Shown here one piece after another: positions 16,699 to 25,397 of a stretch of DNA of 64,000 nt. The position numbers were made by a program, and so were the translations under genes. This DNA comes from Aldehydirespirator sp965204875 (GTDB lineage: Bacteria; Actinomycetota; Acidimicrobiia; Acidimicrobiales; Aldehydirespiratoraceae). The notes below the pieces were generated by a model. It was given only the letters and a program-made list of their open reading frames with translations, searched no databases and had not been told where the DNA came from. Location: NCBI GenBank assembly GCA_965204875.1, contig OZ242020.1:2914001-2978000 (forward strand), in the 5' to 3' direction. Position 1 is the stretch's first letter; each line of letters opens with the position of its first letter.

Positions 16699-17766
16699 GT
16701 GCCCAAGCGTGCGCTGATCACCGGGATCACGGGACAGGACGGCTCCTACCTGGCCGAGCTGCTGCTCACCAAGGGATACGAGGTTTTCGGCATGGTGCGG
16801 CGCTCCAGCACCGTCAACTATGAGCGGCTGGCCCACATCCAGGGCCGCCTGCACATCGTCACCGGCGACCTGCTCGACCAGATGTCGATGATCGAGATAC
16901 TGCGCGCCTGCCGGCCCGACGAGGTGTACAACCTCGCAGCCCAGTCCTTCGTGCAGACCTCGTTCAGCCAGCCGGTGCTGACCGGCGAGACGACGGCGCT
17001 GGGCGTCACCCGGATCCTCGACGCCATCCGGCTCGTCGACGGCGACATCCGCTTCTACCAGGCGAGCTCGTCGGAGATGTTCGGCAAGGCGTCAGAGGTG
17101 CCCCAGACCGAGCGCACCCCCTTCCATCCCCGCAGCCCCTACGGCGTGGCCAAGGTGTACGGGCACTGGATCACCGTCAACTACCGCGAGTCCTACGGCC
17201 TGCACGCCACCTCGGGCATCCTGTTCAACCACGAGAGCCCGCGCCGGGGCATGGAGTTCGTGACTCGAAAGGTCAGCCATGCCGCGGCGAGCATCAAGCT
17301 CGGCCTGGGCTCCGAGCTGCGGCTCGGGAACCTGGAGGCACAGCGGGACTGGGGCTTCGCCGCGGACTATGTGGAGGCCATGTGGCGCATGCTGCAGCAG
17401 GACGAGCCCGGCGACTACGTGATCTGCACCGGCGCGACCCACTCGGTGCGCAGGCTGTGCGAGCTGGCCTTCGAGCACGTGGGACTCGACTACCACGACC
17501 ATGTGCGGGTCGACGCGCGGTTCATGCGCCCCGCCGAGGTCGACCTGCTCGTCGGTGACGCCTCCAGGGCCGAGGCCCGCCTCGGGTGGCGACCCAGAAC
17601 CTCCTTCGCGGATCTCGTCCGCCTGATGGTCGATGCCGACCTGGCGCTGCTGCAACGCCCGGCGGGTGCCGCGATGCCGGTGGTCCACGGCCTAGCTCAA
17701 CACCCCAGGCAGCATCCGCAGACGGGCGGCGGCCCGTCGCCGGCGCCGTCAGCCGACATGAGATGA
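16699..17766 (+). CDS. gmd: GDP-mannose 4,6-dehydratase
   Basis: The 355-aa product has the Gmd start ALITGITGQDGSYLAELLL, the SSSEMFGKA segment with the catalytic Ser/Glu, and the Tyr-x3-Lys pair in SPYGVAK. The NHESPRRGMEFVTRK block is diagnostic of GDP-mannose dehydratases. It converts GDP-mannose to GDP-4-keto-6-deoxy-mannose with tightly bound NADP. Start GTG 16699 matches the family N-terminus. It lies 146 bp after rmd on the same strand. The tail (GGGPSPAP) is low-complexity, and part of its DNA is repeated in the spacer before fbiA. Confidence 0.96.
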   Translation: MPKRALITGITGQDGSYLAELLLTKGYEVFGMVRRSSTVNYERLAHIQGRLHIVTGDLLDQMSMIEILRACRPDEVYNLAAQSFVQTSFSQPVLTGETTALGVTRILDAIRLVDGDIRFYQASSSEMFGKASEVPQTERTPFHPRSPYGVAKVYGHWITVNYRESYGLHATSGILFNHESPRRGMEFVTRKVSHAAASIKLGLGSELRLGNLEAQRDWGFAADYVEAMWRMLQQDEPGDYVICTGATHSVRRLCELAFEHVGLDYHDHVRVDARFMRPAEVDLLVGDASRAEARLGWRPRTSFADLVRLMVDADLALLQRPAGAAMPVVHGLAQHPRQHPQTGGGPSPAPSADMR

Positions 17767-17810
17767 CGGTCTTGAGATGAGGGTTCAACATCCGCAGGCG
17801 GGTGGCGGCC
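17708..17810 (+). repeat. Duplicated segment: gmd tail copied into the gmd/fbiA spacer
   Basis: 17709-17734 (inside gmd) and 17785-17810 (spacer) share about 22 of 25 bases, with core CATCCGCAG. The offset is about 76 bp. Confidence 0.7.
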
Positions 17811-17832
17811 TGACCGAGCGGTCCCAGAGCCG

Positions 17833-18807
17833 GTGATCACGGTCCTGTCGGGTGGCGTGGGCGCGGCGCGCTATCTCGCCGGACAGCTCGCGGTCGCGCC
17901 GCCCGAGGAGGTGACCGCCGTCGTCAACGTCGCCGACGACGTCGACATGCACGGGCTGCGGGTGTGTCCCGACATCGACACCGTCCTCTACACGCTGGCG
18001 GGCCGGATCGACCCGGGCCGGGGCTGGGGACTGGCGAGCGAGTCCTGGAAGGTCATGGAAGCGCTGCGCTCCTACGGGCTCGACGCCTGGTTCAACCTCG
18101 GCGACCGCGACCTGGGAACGCACCTGTTCCGCACCACGCTGCTGCAGCAGGGCGCCACGCTGAGCGAGGTCACGGCCCGACTGGCCGCGGCGCACGGCCT
18201 GGCCTGCCGGCTCCTGCCGGTCAGCGACGACCGTGTGGAGACGCGGGTCACGCTCGCCGAGGCAGCGCAGGCCGGCCCGGGCGACTCCCGAACCTCCTAC
18301 GCCCGCGGTGACGAGATCGGCTTCCAGGAGTACTTCGTGCGCCTGGGCCACAACGTTGCCGTCTCTGCGGTGCGCTTCGAGGGTGTTGCTGAGGCACGTG
18401 CGGCGCCGGGCGTTCTCGACGCCATCACGAGTGCCGAGACGGTGGTGATAGCGCCGTCGAATCCCGTGGTGTCGATAGGGCCGATCCTGGCCGTGCCTCA
18501 GATAGCCGAGGCTCTGGCGGCGAGGCGGGAGCGCAACGTGGCCGTCTCGCCGATCGTGGCGGGAGCCGCCCTCAAGGGGCCCGCCGACCGGATGCTGCGC
18601 GAGCTGGGACACTCCTCGAGCGCCGTCGGGGTCGCCCGCATCTACCGCGACGTGGTCGGGACGCTGGTGATCGACGAGCGCGACGCGGCTCTGGCACCAT
18701 CTGTGGACGCGCTCGGCGTACGCGCGGTGGTGGCGCCCACGATCATGTCCTCGGCCGCCGCCGCCGCCCATCTGTCCCGCACCACAGTCGCATCAGTGAG
18801 GCGATGA
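17833..18807 (+). CDS. fbiA: 2-phospho-lactate/EPPG transferase of coenzyme F420 biosynthesis (CofD/FbiA)
   Basis: The 324-aa product starts TVLSGGVGAARYLAG, the CofD substrate loop, and continues with NVADDVDMHGLRVCPD and IVAGAALKGPADRML, hallmark motifs of the family. It joins Fo to the activated phospho-enolpyruvyl or lactyl group to form (dehydro-)F420-0. Start GTG 17833. The stop overlaps the fbiB start by 4 bp (ATGA), indicating coupled translation. fbiC (Fo synthase) and fbiD are not in this window. Presence of F420 genes supports an actinobacterial host. Confidence 0.96.
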   Translation: MITVLSGGVGAARYLAGQLAVAPPEEVTAVVNVADDVDMHGLRVCPDIDTVLYTLAGRIDPGRGWGLASESWKVMEALRSYGLDAWFNLGDRDLGTHLFRTTLLQQGATLSEVTARLAAAHGLACRLLPVSDDRVETRVTLAEAAQAGPGDSRTSYARGDEIGFQEYFVRLGHNVAVSAVRFEGVAEARAAPGVLDAITSAETVVIAPSNPVVSIGPILAVPQIAEALAARRERNVAVSPIVAGAALKGPADRMLRELGHSSSAVGVARIYRDVVGTLVIDERDAALAPSVDALGVRAVVAPTIMSSAAAAAHLSRTTVASVRR

Positions 18808-19508
18808 GCCTGGAAGTGCTGCCGGTGGGCGGGATCGCTGAGGTGCGTCCCGGCGACGACCTGGCGGGCCTGATCCTGGAGGCGGCCGGGCCGGGGACGC
18901 TGCGGAGCCTCGACTGCCTGGTCGTCACACAGAAGGTGGTATCGAAGGCCGAGAACCGTCTTGTGGAGATCGACCCGGGCGATCCCGCAGGCCACAGGCC
19001 CGTGGTGGAGGCCGAGTCGGTCAGGGTGCTGCGACGCCGCGGCGACCTGGTCATCTCCGAGACGCGTCACGGCTTCGTCTGCGCCAACGCCGGCGTCGAC
19101 CTCAGCAACGTCGAGCAGGGTCGGGCGGCGCTGCTGCCCGTGGATCCGGACCGCTCGGCGCGCCGCATCCGCGACGGCATCAGGGCCAGGTCCGGGGTTG
19201 AGGTGGCCGTAGTGATCTCGGACACCTTCGGGCGCCCGTGGCGGCGCGGCGTCACCGACGTGGCCATCGGCTGTGCCGGCATCGGCGCCGTCGTCGACCT
19301 GCGCGGCACCTCCGACGCGCTGGGGCGCGAGCTGAAGGTGACCGAGGTGGCCGTCGCCGATGAGATCGCAGCGGCCGCGGAGCTGGTCATGGGCAAGGCC
19401 GGCAACATTCCCGCAGCAGTCGTGCGGGGCCTGGACCCATCGTGGTTCCGGCGGGGCGCCGTCGTCGACGAGATCGTCCGGGCGCCCGCCGACGACCTCT
19501 TCCGCTAG
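18804..19508 (+). CDS. fbiB: Coenzyme F420-0:L-glutamate ligase (CofE-type FbiB, single domain)
   Basis: The 234-aa protein corresponds to the CofE ligase domain alone: LVVTQKVVSKAENRL, ISETRHGFVCANAGVD and ISDTFGRPWRRGVTDVAIG are characteristic. It adds the glutamate tail to F420-0. Mycobacterial FbiB is about twice as long and carries a C-terminal FMN reductase domain that reduces dehydro-F420-0. That domain is absent here, so the reduction step, if needed, must be done by another protein. It overlaps fbiA by 4 bp. Its last codons and stop region are duplicated downstream. Confidence 0.95.
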   Translation: MSLEVLPVGGIAEVRPGDDLAGLILEAAGPGTLRSLDCLVVTQKVVSKAENRLVEIDPGDPAGHRPVVEAESVRVLRRRGDLVISETRHGFVCANAGVDLSNVEQGRAALLPVDPDRSARRIRDGIRARSGVEVAVVISDTFGRPWRRGVTDVAIGCAGIGAVVDLRGTSDALGRELKVTEVAVADEIAAAAELVMGKAGNIPAAVVRGLDPSWFRRGAVVDEIVRAPADDLFR

Positions 19509-19664
19509 CGCGCTACCGCCCCAACCAAAGGTGAGAGTATTGCGCCCCGCACAGCCGCCCACGCCCCGCCAAGGGTGATCCCTGCCACACCGCCGATGAC
19601 CTCTTCTGCCTAGAGCGCTGCCGCCCCAATCGCAGGTCAGAGCATTCCGCCGAACACAGCCGCG
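19487..19664 (+). repeat. Duplicated 3' tail of fbiB plus downstream spacer (about 73 bp)
   Basis: 19487-19559 and 19591-19664 align over about 73 bp at roughly 80% identity with one or two small indels. The first copy holds the last fbiB codons and TAG; the second has GATGACCTCTTCTGCCTAG at the same place. The offset is 104 bp. This is the longest of the tail copies. Confidence 0.85.
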
Positions 19665-19685
19665 ACTGCGGGTTCGCGGTACCGC

Positions 19686-20687
19686 TCAGCCGGGTTGGCG
19701 GCGCTGGAAGTTCCAGTGGTCTCGCAGCATCCGGGAAAGGTCGCGGCGAGCCTTCCAGCCGAGCTCGGTGTTGGCCCGTGTGCAGTCGGCCCAGCTGGCC
19801 GCCACATCGCCTGCACGACGCTCGGCCACCTCGTAGGGGACGCTCCTGCCGGTCGCCTCGGAGGCGGCCTGCAGCAGTTCCAGCACGCTCGTGCCCACGC
19901 CGGTGCCCAGGTTGAAGACCCGGCTGGAGTCCGGACCGATGCCGGCCTCGAGGGCTGCGACATGGCCCTCGGCAAGGTCCATCACGTGGACGTAGTCGCG
20001 CACCGCGGTGCCGTCCGGCGTGCCGTAGTCGCTTCCGTACACGCGCAGCACCCCGAGCCGGCTGGCCGCGACCTGCATCACCCGCGGCACGAGGTTCTCC
20101 GGCACGCCGGACGGGCTCTCGCCTATGAGACCCGAGGGGTGCGCTCCGACCGGGTTGAAATAACGCAGCATCACAACCTCTGCACCGCCGGCAGCGGCCG
20201 CCGCATCGGCCAGGATCCTCTCGCACATGTGCTTCGTGGCCCCGTAGGGGCTCTCGGGGGCCGCCGGAGCGCGCTCCGTGACCGGCAGTTCCGCCGGGGT
20301 GCCGTACACCGCGGCAGACGAGCTGAACACGAACCGGCGGATGCCGCGACCGAGGGCCGCGGCAGCCAGCGCAATCGTGGAGCCGAGGTTGACACGGTAG
20401 TAGCCGAGCGGATCGCTCACCGACTCGACAACGCTCTTGCGCGCCGCGAAGTGGGCCACCGAGTCGATCTTGTGGGCGTTGAACACCCCCTCGAGCACCG
20501 CCGGATCTGCGGCGTCGCCCTCGACCACCGGAAGGTATCGATCGGTGAGTCCCCTGATGGCGTCCACCGCCGCTCGCTCAGCGGCGGAGAAGTCGTCGAG
20601 TATCACCACGGAGCGGCCCGCAGCATGCAGCGCGACAGTGGTGTGGCTGCCGACGTAGCCCGCGCCACCCGTCACCAGCGTCGCCAT
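19686..20687 (-). CDS. galE: UDP-glucose 4-epimerase
   Basis: The 333-aa extended SDR protein has LVTGGAGYVGSHT at the N-terminus, SSSAAVYG, the Tyr-x3-Lys motif in SPYGATKHMCE and the YFNPVGAHPSG segment diagnostic of GalE. It interconverts UDP-glucose and UDP-galactose, supplying galactose for the envelope glycans encoded nearby. ATG 20687 is chosen because the Rossmann motif begins two codons later; an upstream in-frame start at 20741 lacks support. It is convergent with fbiB. Confidence 0.95.
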   Translation of the reverse strand: MATLVTGGAGYVGSHTTVALHAAGRSVVILDDFSAAERAAVDAIRGLTDRYLPVVEGDAADPAVLEGVFNAHKIDSVAHFAARKSVVESVSDPLGYYRVNLGSTIALAAAALGRGIRRFVFSSSAAVYGTPAELPVTERAPAAPESPYGATKHMCERILADAAAAAGGAEVVMLRYFNPVGAHPSGLIGESPSGVPENLVPRVMQVAASRLGVLRVYGSDYGTPDGTAVRDYVHVMDLAEGHVAALEAGIGPDSSRVFNLGTGVGTSVLELLQAASEATGRSVPYEVAERRAGDVAASWADCTRANTELGWKARRDLSRMLRDHWNFQRRQPG

Positions 20688-20698
20688 CAGTCCGCCCC

Positions 20699-20791
20699 AC
20701 CGACACGGGCATCGCAACACACGGCTCCAACCGCCAACCAATCACCCCGCATCAGGCCGCCCTCACTGAACACGGGCATCGCAGAGCACAG
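20699..20791 (-). repeat. Duplicated tail of the sugar nucleotidyltransferase
   Basis: The 13-mer CACGGGCATCGCA occurs at 20771-20783 (last codons of the 20763-21770 gene) and at 20704-20716 in the spacer before galE, with similar flanks. The offset is 67 bp. Confidence 0.7.
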
Positions 20792-21770
20792 CGCTTGGCG
20801 CCACGCGGCGGCCTGCGCCGATGAGGCTGTCGCTCACGCTGGCGCCGGCGGCGACCGACGCGCCCTCGCCCACCACGGAACGCTGCACCGCTGCTCCGGC
20901 GCCGACGGCGGCCCCAGAGTGCAGCGCTGACGCCCGCACGACCGCGCCGGCAGCGACGTCCGCACCTGCCATGACGACGCTGCGCTCCACCACCGCGCCG
21001 GGGTCCACCGAAGCCTGCGGCGAGACTCCCTGCACCGCAGGCCCGCGCCGCCCGTCGAGCATGTCGAGCTGCGCCTGCAGGTAGGCCTGCGGCGTTCCGG
21101 CATCCAACCAGTACGCGTCCTCGCGATGGGCCCAGAGCCTGCGCTCGGCGGCCATGGCCGGGAACACCTCCCGCTCGACCGACGACCGCCGTCCCGGCGG
21201 TATGCGGTCGATGACGGAGGCATCCATCACGTAGGTGCCCGCGTTGATCCAGCGGCTCGGCGCCGGCTCACCAGACTGGGGCTTCTCCACGAACTCGCTC
21301 ACCAGACCGTCGGCGCCGGCCACCACCGCGCCATAGCCGGCCGGGTGCTCCACAGGAACCAGGTGGATCGTGGCCTCGGCCCCCAGAGCATGATGGCGGC
21401 GCACCATGGCGCTCACGTCCAGGTCGGTCAGCACGTCACCGTTGGCCACCAGGAACGTGCCGCCCGCCGCCGAGCCCATGCCCTGGGCCTCGTACGCGAA
21501 GCGGATGGCACCCGCTGTGTCGAGCGGCTCGGGCTCGGTGGCACAGCGCAACTCCACCCCGGCACACCGGCCGCCGGGGTAGGCGGCCCGGAAGGCGTCA
21601 TCGCGGTATCCCAGCGCCAGCACCACGCGATCGACCCCGTGACGGGCCAGGCCGGCCACGACATGCTCGATCATGGGGCGATGCCCCAGCGGGAGCATCT
21701 GTTTGGGAGTGTTCAGCGTCAGCGGATGGAGGCGGGTGCCGAAGCCGCCGGCCAGCAGGATCGCCTGCAC
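20763..21770 (-). CDS. Sugar-1-phosphate nucleotidyltransferase, probable mannose-1-phosphate guanylyltransferase
   Basis: The 335-aa protein has the nucleotide-binding N-terminus LLAGGFGTRLHPLTLNTPKQ, the metal-binding VANGDVLTDLD, the VEKPQ motif and INAGTYVMDA. From about residue 235 a left-handed beta-helix of imperfect hexapeptides follows (ASVDPGAVVERSVV...). The fold is shared by GDP-mannose, dTDP-glucose and UDP-glucose pyrophosphorylases. With manB, gmd and rmd in the window, and by synteny with M. tuberculosis Rv3264c, GDP-mannose synthesis is the most likely role. Start GTG 21770. Confidence 0.88.
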   Translation of the reverse strand: MQAILLAGGFGTRLHPLTLNTPKQMLPLGHRPMIEHVVAGLARHGVDRVVLALGYRDDAFRAAYPGGRCAGVELRCATEPEPLDTAGAIRFAYEAQGMGSAAGGTFLVANGDVLTDLDVSAMVRRHHALGAEATIHLVPVEHPAGYGAVVAGADGLVSEFVEKPQSGEPAPSRWINAGTYVMDASVIDRIPPGRRSSVEREVFPAMAAERRLWAHREDAYWLDAGTPQAYLQAQLDMLDGRRGPAVQGVSPQASVDPGAVVERSVVMAGADVAAGAVVRASALHSGAAVGAGAAVQRSVVGEGASVAAGASVSDSLIGAGRRVAPSAVLCDARVQ

Positions 21771-21785
21771 CGCAGCGGGGCCGCC

Positions 21786-22529
21786 CTATTCCGGTGGCGG
21801 CGCGTCGGTCGGGTCGACGTCGGATAGAGGCCCGCTTGAGAGCAGGTTGCCCTGCGAGGAGACGAGCGCCTGCTGGAGACGCTCCTCCGGAGGCAATGGC
21901 ACCTCAGCGCCCGGCGGCACGCGAGCGAAGGTGAACGCCTCGAGGTCCTCGAGCAGGCGGATGTCGTCGAAGTCGTCCAGATACTCCGCGATCGGGCTGT
22001 AAAGGTCGGACAGGCTCTCCGGCTCCCCACCGGCCGGGTCACCCTCGGCGATCCTCTCGAAACGCACGGCGCGTATCACCGTCGGCTCACCGTTGCAGTC
22101 CGAGCCGGCCTCGAGGACGCCGATGCCCGGGCCGCTGATCTCATCGTCGGACACGCGGGCGCCCATGGCCTCGAAGAACACGTCGAGACGGGCGTCGGTG
22201 CCCGACGCGGAGCTGTTCCACGGGTGTATGTGGATCACACCGTCCTGGTGGGAGTGGATGCCGTCGGGATCGGCGGCGCTGGTGAAGGCGGGCAGGAACC
22301 TGTCGCAGTCGTAGACGGCGTAGGCGGCGTGCCAGTGGTCGTCGCCCACCCGCGGCGCGGAGGCGGGCGCCCGCGACGACCTCGCGAAGAACACGAGCGC
22401 CACTCCCAGGACGACGACCGCGGCCAGCGCCAGCGGGAATCCCAGCTCCCGGCGCTCGCCCGTGCCGCGCGACGCTGCCGCGGCACGCGCCGCGCGCTGA
22501 ACCTTCTTCGACGAGTTCGGCTTGGCCAC
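21786..22529 (-). CDS. Membrane-anchored protein with His-rich extracytoplasmic domain, unknown function
   Basis: The 247-aa protein has a basic N-terminus, one membrane helix (LALAAVVVLGVALVFFA), then an extracytoplasmic domain with DDHWHAAYAVYDCD and GIHSHQDGVIHIHPW. The clustered His/Asp residues and the two Cys (one here, one in GSDCNGE) suggest metal binding or a structured disulfide domain, but I cannot name an activity. I recall similar proteins in Acidimicrobiia. The C-terminal third is acidic. It sits between ugd and the nucleotidyltransferase on the same strand, so it may be co-expressed with envelope-sugar genes. GTG 22529 is the start. Confidence 0.8.
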   Translation of the reverse strand: MAKPNSSKKVQRAARAAAASRGTGERRELGFPLALAAVVVLGVALVFFARSSRAPASAPRVGDDHWHAAYAVYDCDRFLPAFTSAADPDGIHSHQDGVIHIHPWNSSASGTDARLDVFFEAMGARVSDDEISGPGIGVLEAGSDCNGEPTVIRAVRFERIAEGDPAGGEPESLSDLYSPIAEYLDDFDDIRLLEDLEAFTFARVPPGAEVPLPPEERLQQALVSSQGNLLSSGPLSDVDPTDAPPPE

Positions 22530-22555
22530 GGGCGGTCACGCTATCGCCGCACAGC

Positions 22556-22637
22556 CCGGCACCGTCAACAACCCGCCGTGACGCAACGGCCGCTGCACAG
22601 GCCGCGAGACGCGCACCCCGCCACGCCGGCACCGTCA
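22556..22637 (-). repeat. Copy of the ugd stop region
   Basis: CCGGCACCGTCA (containing the complement of the ugd TGA) occurs at 22626-22637 and again at 22556-22567, 70 bp downstream in the direction of transcription. Short, so weaker than the other cases. Confidence 0.45.
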
Positions 22638-23960
22638 GGGCACTCCCACCGCGCTGTAGGTGAAGCCGAGGCGCTCGAGCGCCTCGCGGTCGAGGAGGTT
22701 GCGGGCATCGACCACGTGGCGCTGCGCCATCTCCGACGCCACCCGGGCGAAGTCGAGCCTGGCGAACTCCTCCCATTCGGTCGCCACGACGAGGGCGGCC
22801 GCGCCGCGGCATGCCTCGTAGGGGTCGTCCACCACCGAGATCGGCGCGAGCTCCGGGTCATCGGCCACCGCCGAGGCCGGTACCGCCGGATCGTAGGCCG
22901 ACACCGAGGCGCCCGCGGCGGCCAGGCGCCGCGCGATCTGCACCGCGGGCGAGGCGCGCACATCGTTGGTTCCGGCCTTGAAGGCCAGGCCGAGCATCGC
23001 CAGGCGCGCTCCGGCCGGATCGACCCGGGCGGCGACCTTGCCGACGATCCTGGCGAACTGCTCCTCGTTCGCGGCCAGCACGCTGCGCAGCAGCGAGAAG
23101 TCGTATCCGGCGGCCCCGGAGACCGCGAGCAGCGCGCTGGTGTCCTTGGGCAGGCAGGAGCCGCCCCAACCGGGCCCCGGCCTCAAGAACTCCCTGCCGA
23201 TGCGGCGGTCCTGTCCCACGCCTGCCAGCACGTCCGTCACGTTGGCGCCGACCGCCTCGCACACGGCAGCGATGGCGTTGGTGAACGACAGCTTGGTGGC
23301 CAGGAAGGCGTTCGCGGCGTACTTCATGGTCTCCGCCGACACCGGATCGGTGATCAGCGTCGGCGCGTCCACGCCCGCATACAGCCCGGCGACCCGCTGC
23401 GCCGCGGCGCGGTCGTCGGAGCCGACGACCACCCGGTCGGGATGCAGGAAGTCCCGCACCGCCGAGCCCTCGCGCAGGAACTCGGGATTCGAGACCACAC
23501 CGACGTCGCCGCGACCGATCATGCGCTGCACCAGCGCGGCGCTGCCCGCCGGCACGGTCGATTTGTTGACCACGATCGTGCCGGAACGCAGGCGCGGGCC
23601 GATCTCGCGGGCGGCGGCCTCCAGGTAGCGGAGGTCTGCGGCGCCGTCGTCACCCTGGGGGGTGGGCACGCACAGGAAGACGAAGTCGGCGGCCGCCGCG
23701 GCCTCGGCGGAGTTGTGGTGGAAGGCGAGATCGCCGGAGGCGAGGCCCGCTCGGACCAGGTCTTCGAGGCCCGGCTCGCAGATCGCGACCCGGCCCTGCC
23801 GCAGCTCGGCGATCTTCCGAGGGTCCGTGTCGGCGCACGCAACCCGATGGCCCAGGTGAGCGAAGCAGGCGGCTGCGGTCAGGCCCACGTATCCGGCGCC
23901 GACGACAGCGACCGATGCTCCGCAGGGCTTGTTCGTCTGCGCGCCCTTCAGGCAGGTCAT
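22635..23960 (-). CDS. ugd: UDP-glucose 6-dehydrogenase
   Basis: The 441-aa enzyme oxidises UDP-glucose to UDP-glucuronate with NAD. It has the N-terminal Rossmann motif VVGAGYVGLTAAACFA, VPTPQGDDG, the NPEFLREGSAVRDF motif and the catalytic Cys in GPGWGGSCLPKD. A C-terminal UDP-binding domain includes LGLAFKAGTNDVR. ATG 23960 is used because the gene upstream ends at 24022; the frame remains open further upstream. Together with galE it supplies UDP-sugars for surface polysaccharide. Confidence 0.96.
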   Translation of the reverse strand: MTCLKGAQTNKPCGASVAVVGAGYVGLTAAACFAHLGHRVACADTDPRKIAELRQGRVAICEPGLEDLVRAGLASGDLAFHHNSAEAAAAADFVFLCVPTPQGDDGAADLRYLEAAAREIGPRLRSGTIVVNKSTVPAGSAALVQRMIGRGDVGVVSNPEFLREGSAVRDFLHPDRVVVGSDDRAAAQRVAGLYAGVDAPTLITDPVSAETMKYAANAFLATKLSFTNAIAAVCEAVGANVTDVLAGVGQDRRIGREFLRPGPGWGGSCLPKDTSALLAVSGAAGYDFSLLRSVLAANEEQFARIVGKVAARVDPAGARLAMLGLAFKAGTNDVRASPAVQIARRLAAAGASVSAYDPAVPASAVADDPELAPISVVDDPYEACRGAAALVVATEWEEFARLDFARVASEMAQRHVVDARNLLDREALERLGFTYSAVGVP

Positions 23961-24021
23961 CGTCACGGTGCCTGACACCGCAGGTACTCCACCCTCTCCG
24001 CTGCGGATCCGCCCAGGGAAC

Positions 24022-25344
24022 TCACCCGCAAGTCTCGCCCTCGGGGGGCCGGCCAAAGATGGCCGGTGCGTCCCCCTCCGGCTGCGACTGCGCAACAGTG
24101 AGCGACCCCCCAGCGGTCACGGGCTCTGCAACGGCGAGCGACCCGCCAGGGACCGCGGGCGGTGCTACGGTGAGCGACCCGCCGGCCGCCGAGGATCGCG
24201 CCACGGCTGCACCGACCTGCGACGATCCGGCTGCGGGACCCGCGGCGAAACCGGTGCCGGCGCCGAGTCGCGCAGCGGACGCGACCGCGGCGCCGGGCGG
24301 CGCGTCCGGAGCTGCCGTCAAGCCCGCCACGCCCCTGAACACGTCGAGGATCGGCTCGTTGGCCTCGGAGCGAGCCGCCTCGCCCTTGTAGGAGCCGTCC
24401 GGCCACCACAGCGTGTACACCTCGAGGCGCCGGCGGTGCAGCGTGTCGGGATTGAAGCCCGCGAAGGCCTGACCGAGGCTGATCAGTTCCGCCGGCACGA
24501 GGTCCTGATCCAGCGTCACGCTCGCCGACCCCGCCTCGAGGAGCCGCACCATGGTGGAGGGATTGCGGACGCCCCGCTGAATCGCCCTGTCCAGGGCCAG
24601 GATGAGGAAGTCCTGCTGCCGCTCTATCCGGGCGAAGTCATCGCCCTGGGTGATCTGCCACCGCCCGTCGATCAGCTCCGTGTAAGTGCGGCTCCGCACG
24701 TACTGCAGCGCACGGCGCCCGTCGAGCACATGGCAGCCGGCCTCGGCGACATCAAGCCCGGACTTCGCGTCGCGCGCCGGGTGGGGAAACCAGACCGGCA
24801 CGCCGCCCAAGGTGTCCACGACCCGCTGGAACGCGGCGAAGTCCATCTGCACGTAGTGGTTGATCTCGACGTCGAACATCGACTTGATCGTCGCCACCAG
24901 CATGGGGGCGCCGCCGATGTAGAAGGCCGAGGCGATCTTGTTGTCCTGCGCGCCAGGGATCGCTGCCCAGAGGTCCCTGGGGATGGACAGCGCCCAGGCC
25001 TGCGCTGAGGCCGGGTCCAGCCGGACCAGCATGATCGTGTCCGCCAGGCTCCGGCCGGTGGGATCGATCTCGCGCCCCGACGCGGCCGGGTCGCCGGGAT
25101 CCAGCCCCATGGCGCTGTCGGTGCCCACGATGAGGAAGTTGACCGGCTCCCCCGGCTCGGTGTCGGTCGCCAGGAGCTGCCGGCCGTACTGCCTGGTGTC
25201 GTTGATCGGCACCCGAGTCAACTCCTCGATGTGCTCTTCGACGACCCTCACCGTCCGGGCCGAGACGACGGCCGAGGCGATGACGGCCACGCTCGCGAGG
25301 ATCACCAGGCGCTGCGGCCAGGTGCGTCGCAGCGGTTGGTGCAT
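24022..25344 (-). CDS. LytR-CpsA-Psr (LCP) family phosphotransferase
   Basis: The ~440-aa membrane-anchored enzyme has one N-terminal helix (RLVILASVAVIASAVV) and then the LCP catalytic domain with FLIVGTDS, SLADTIMLVRLD and SIPRDLWAAIPG, followed by YVQMDFAAFQRVVDTLGGV and ALQYVRSR. These enzymes transfer undecaprenyl-phosphate-linked glycans onto peptidoglycan or arabinogalactan. The location beside sugar-nucleotide genes matches the M. tuberculosis cpsA neighbourhood. The C-terminus is an Ala/Gly tail with three 12-residue units beginning GGSLTVA, GGSLAVA, GGSLTVA, encoded by a 36-bp tandem repeat. The start could also be GTG 25359. Confidence 0.93.
   Translation of the reverse strand: MHQPLRRTWPQRLVILASVAVIASAVVSARTVRVVEEHIEELTRVPINDTRQYGRQLLATDTEPGEPVNFLIVGTDSAMGLDPGDPAASGREIDPTGRSLADTIMLVRLDPASAQAWALSIPRDLWAAIPGAQDNKIASAFYIGGAPMLVATIKSMFDVEINHYVQMDFAAFQRVVDTLGGVPVWFPHPARDAKSGLDVAEAGCHVLDGRRALQYVRSRTYTELIDGRWQITQGDDFARIERQQDFLILALDRAIQRGVRNPSTMVRLLEAGSASVTLDQDLVPAELISLGQAFAGFNPDTLHRRRLEVYTLWWPDGSYKGEAARSEANEPILDVFRGVAGLTAAPDAPPGAAVASAARLGAGTGFAAGPAAGSSQVGAAVARSSAAGGSLTVAPPAVPGGSLAVAEPVTAGGSLTVAQSQPEGDAPAIFGRPPEGETCG
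24085..24200 (-). repeat. 36-bp x3 tandem repeat in the LCP gene tail
   Basis: AGCGACCC recurs at 24101, 24137 and 24173, each inside a 36-bp unit, in frame, giving the GGSL-VA repeat of the C-terminus. Units differ by several substitutions. Confidence 0.8.
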
Positions 25345-25397
25345 TCGCCCGGTCACGGCCCCGCAGCGTACCGCTCCCCCTGCGAGGCAGAGCGCTC

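Noticed and set aside
22224..23975. Plus-strand 583-codon frame
   Set aside because: Opposite of ugd and the His-rich protein; no recognisable domain.
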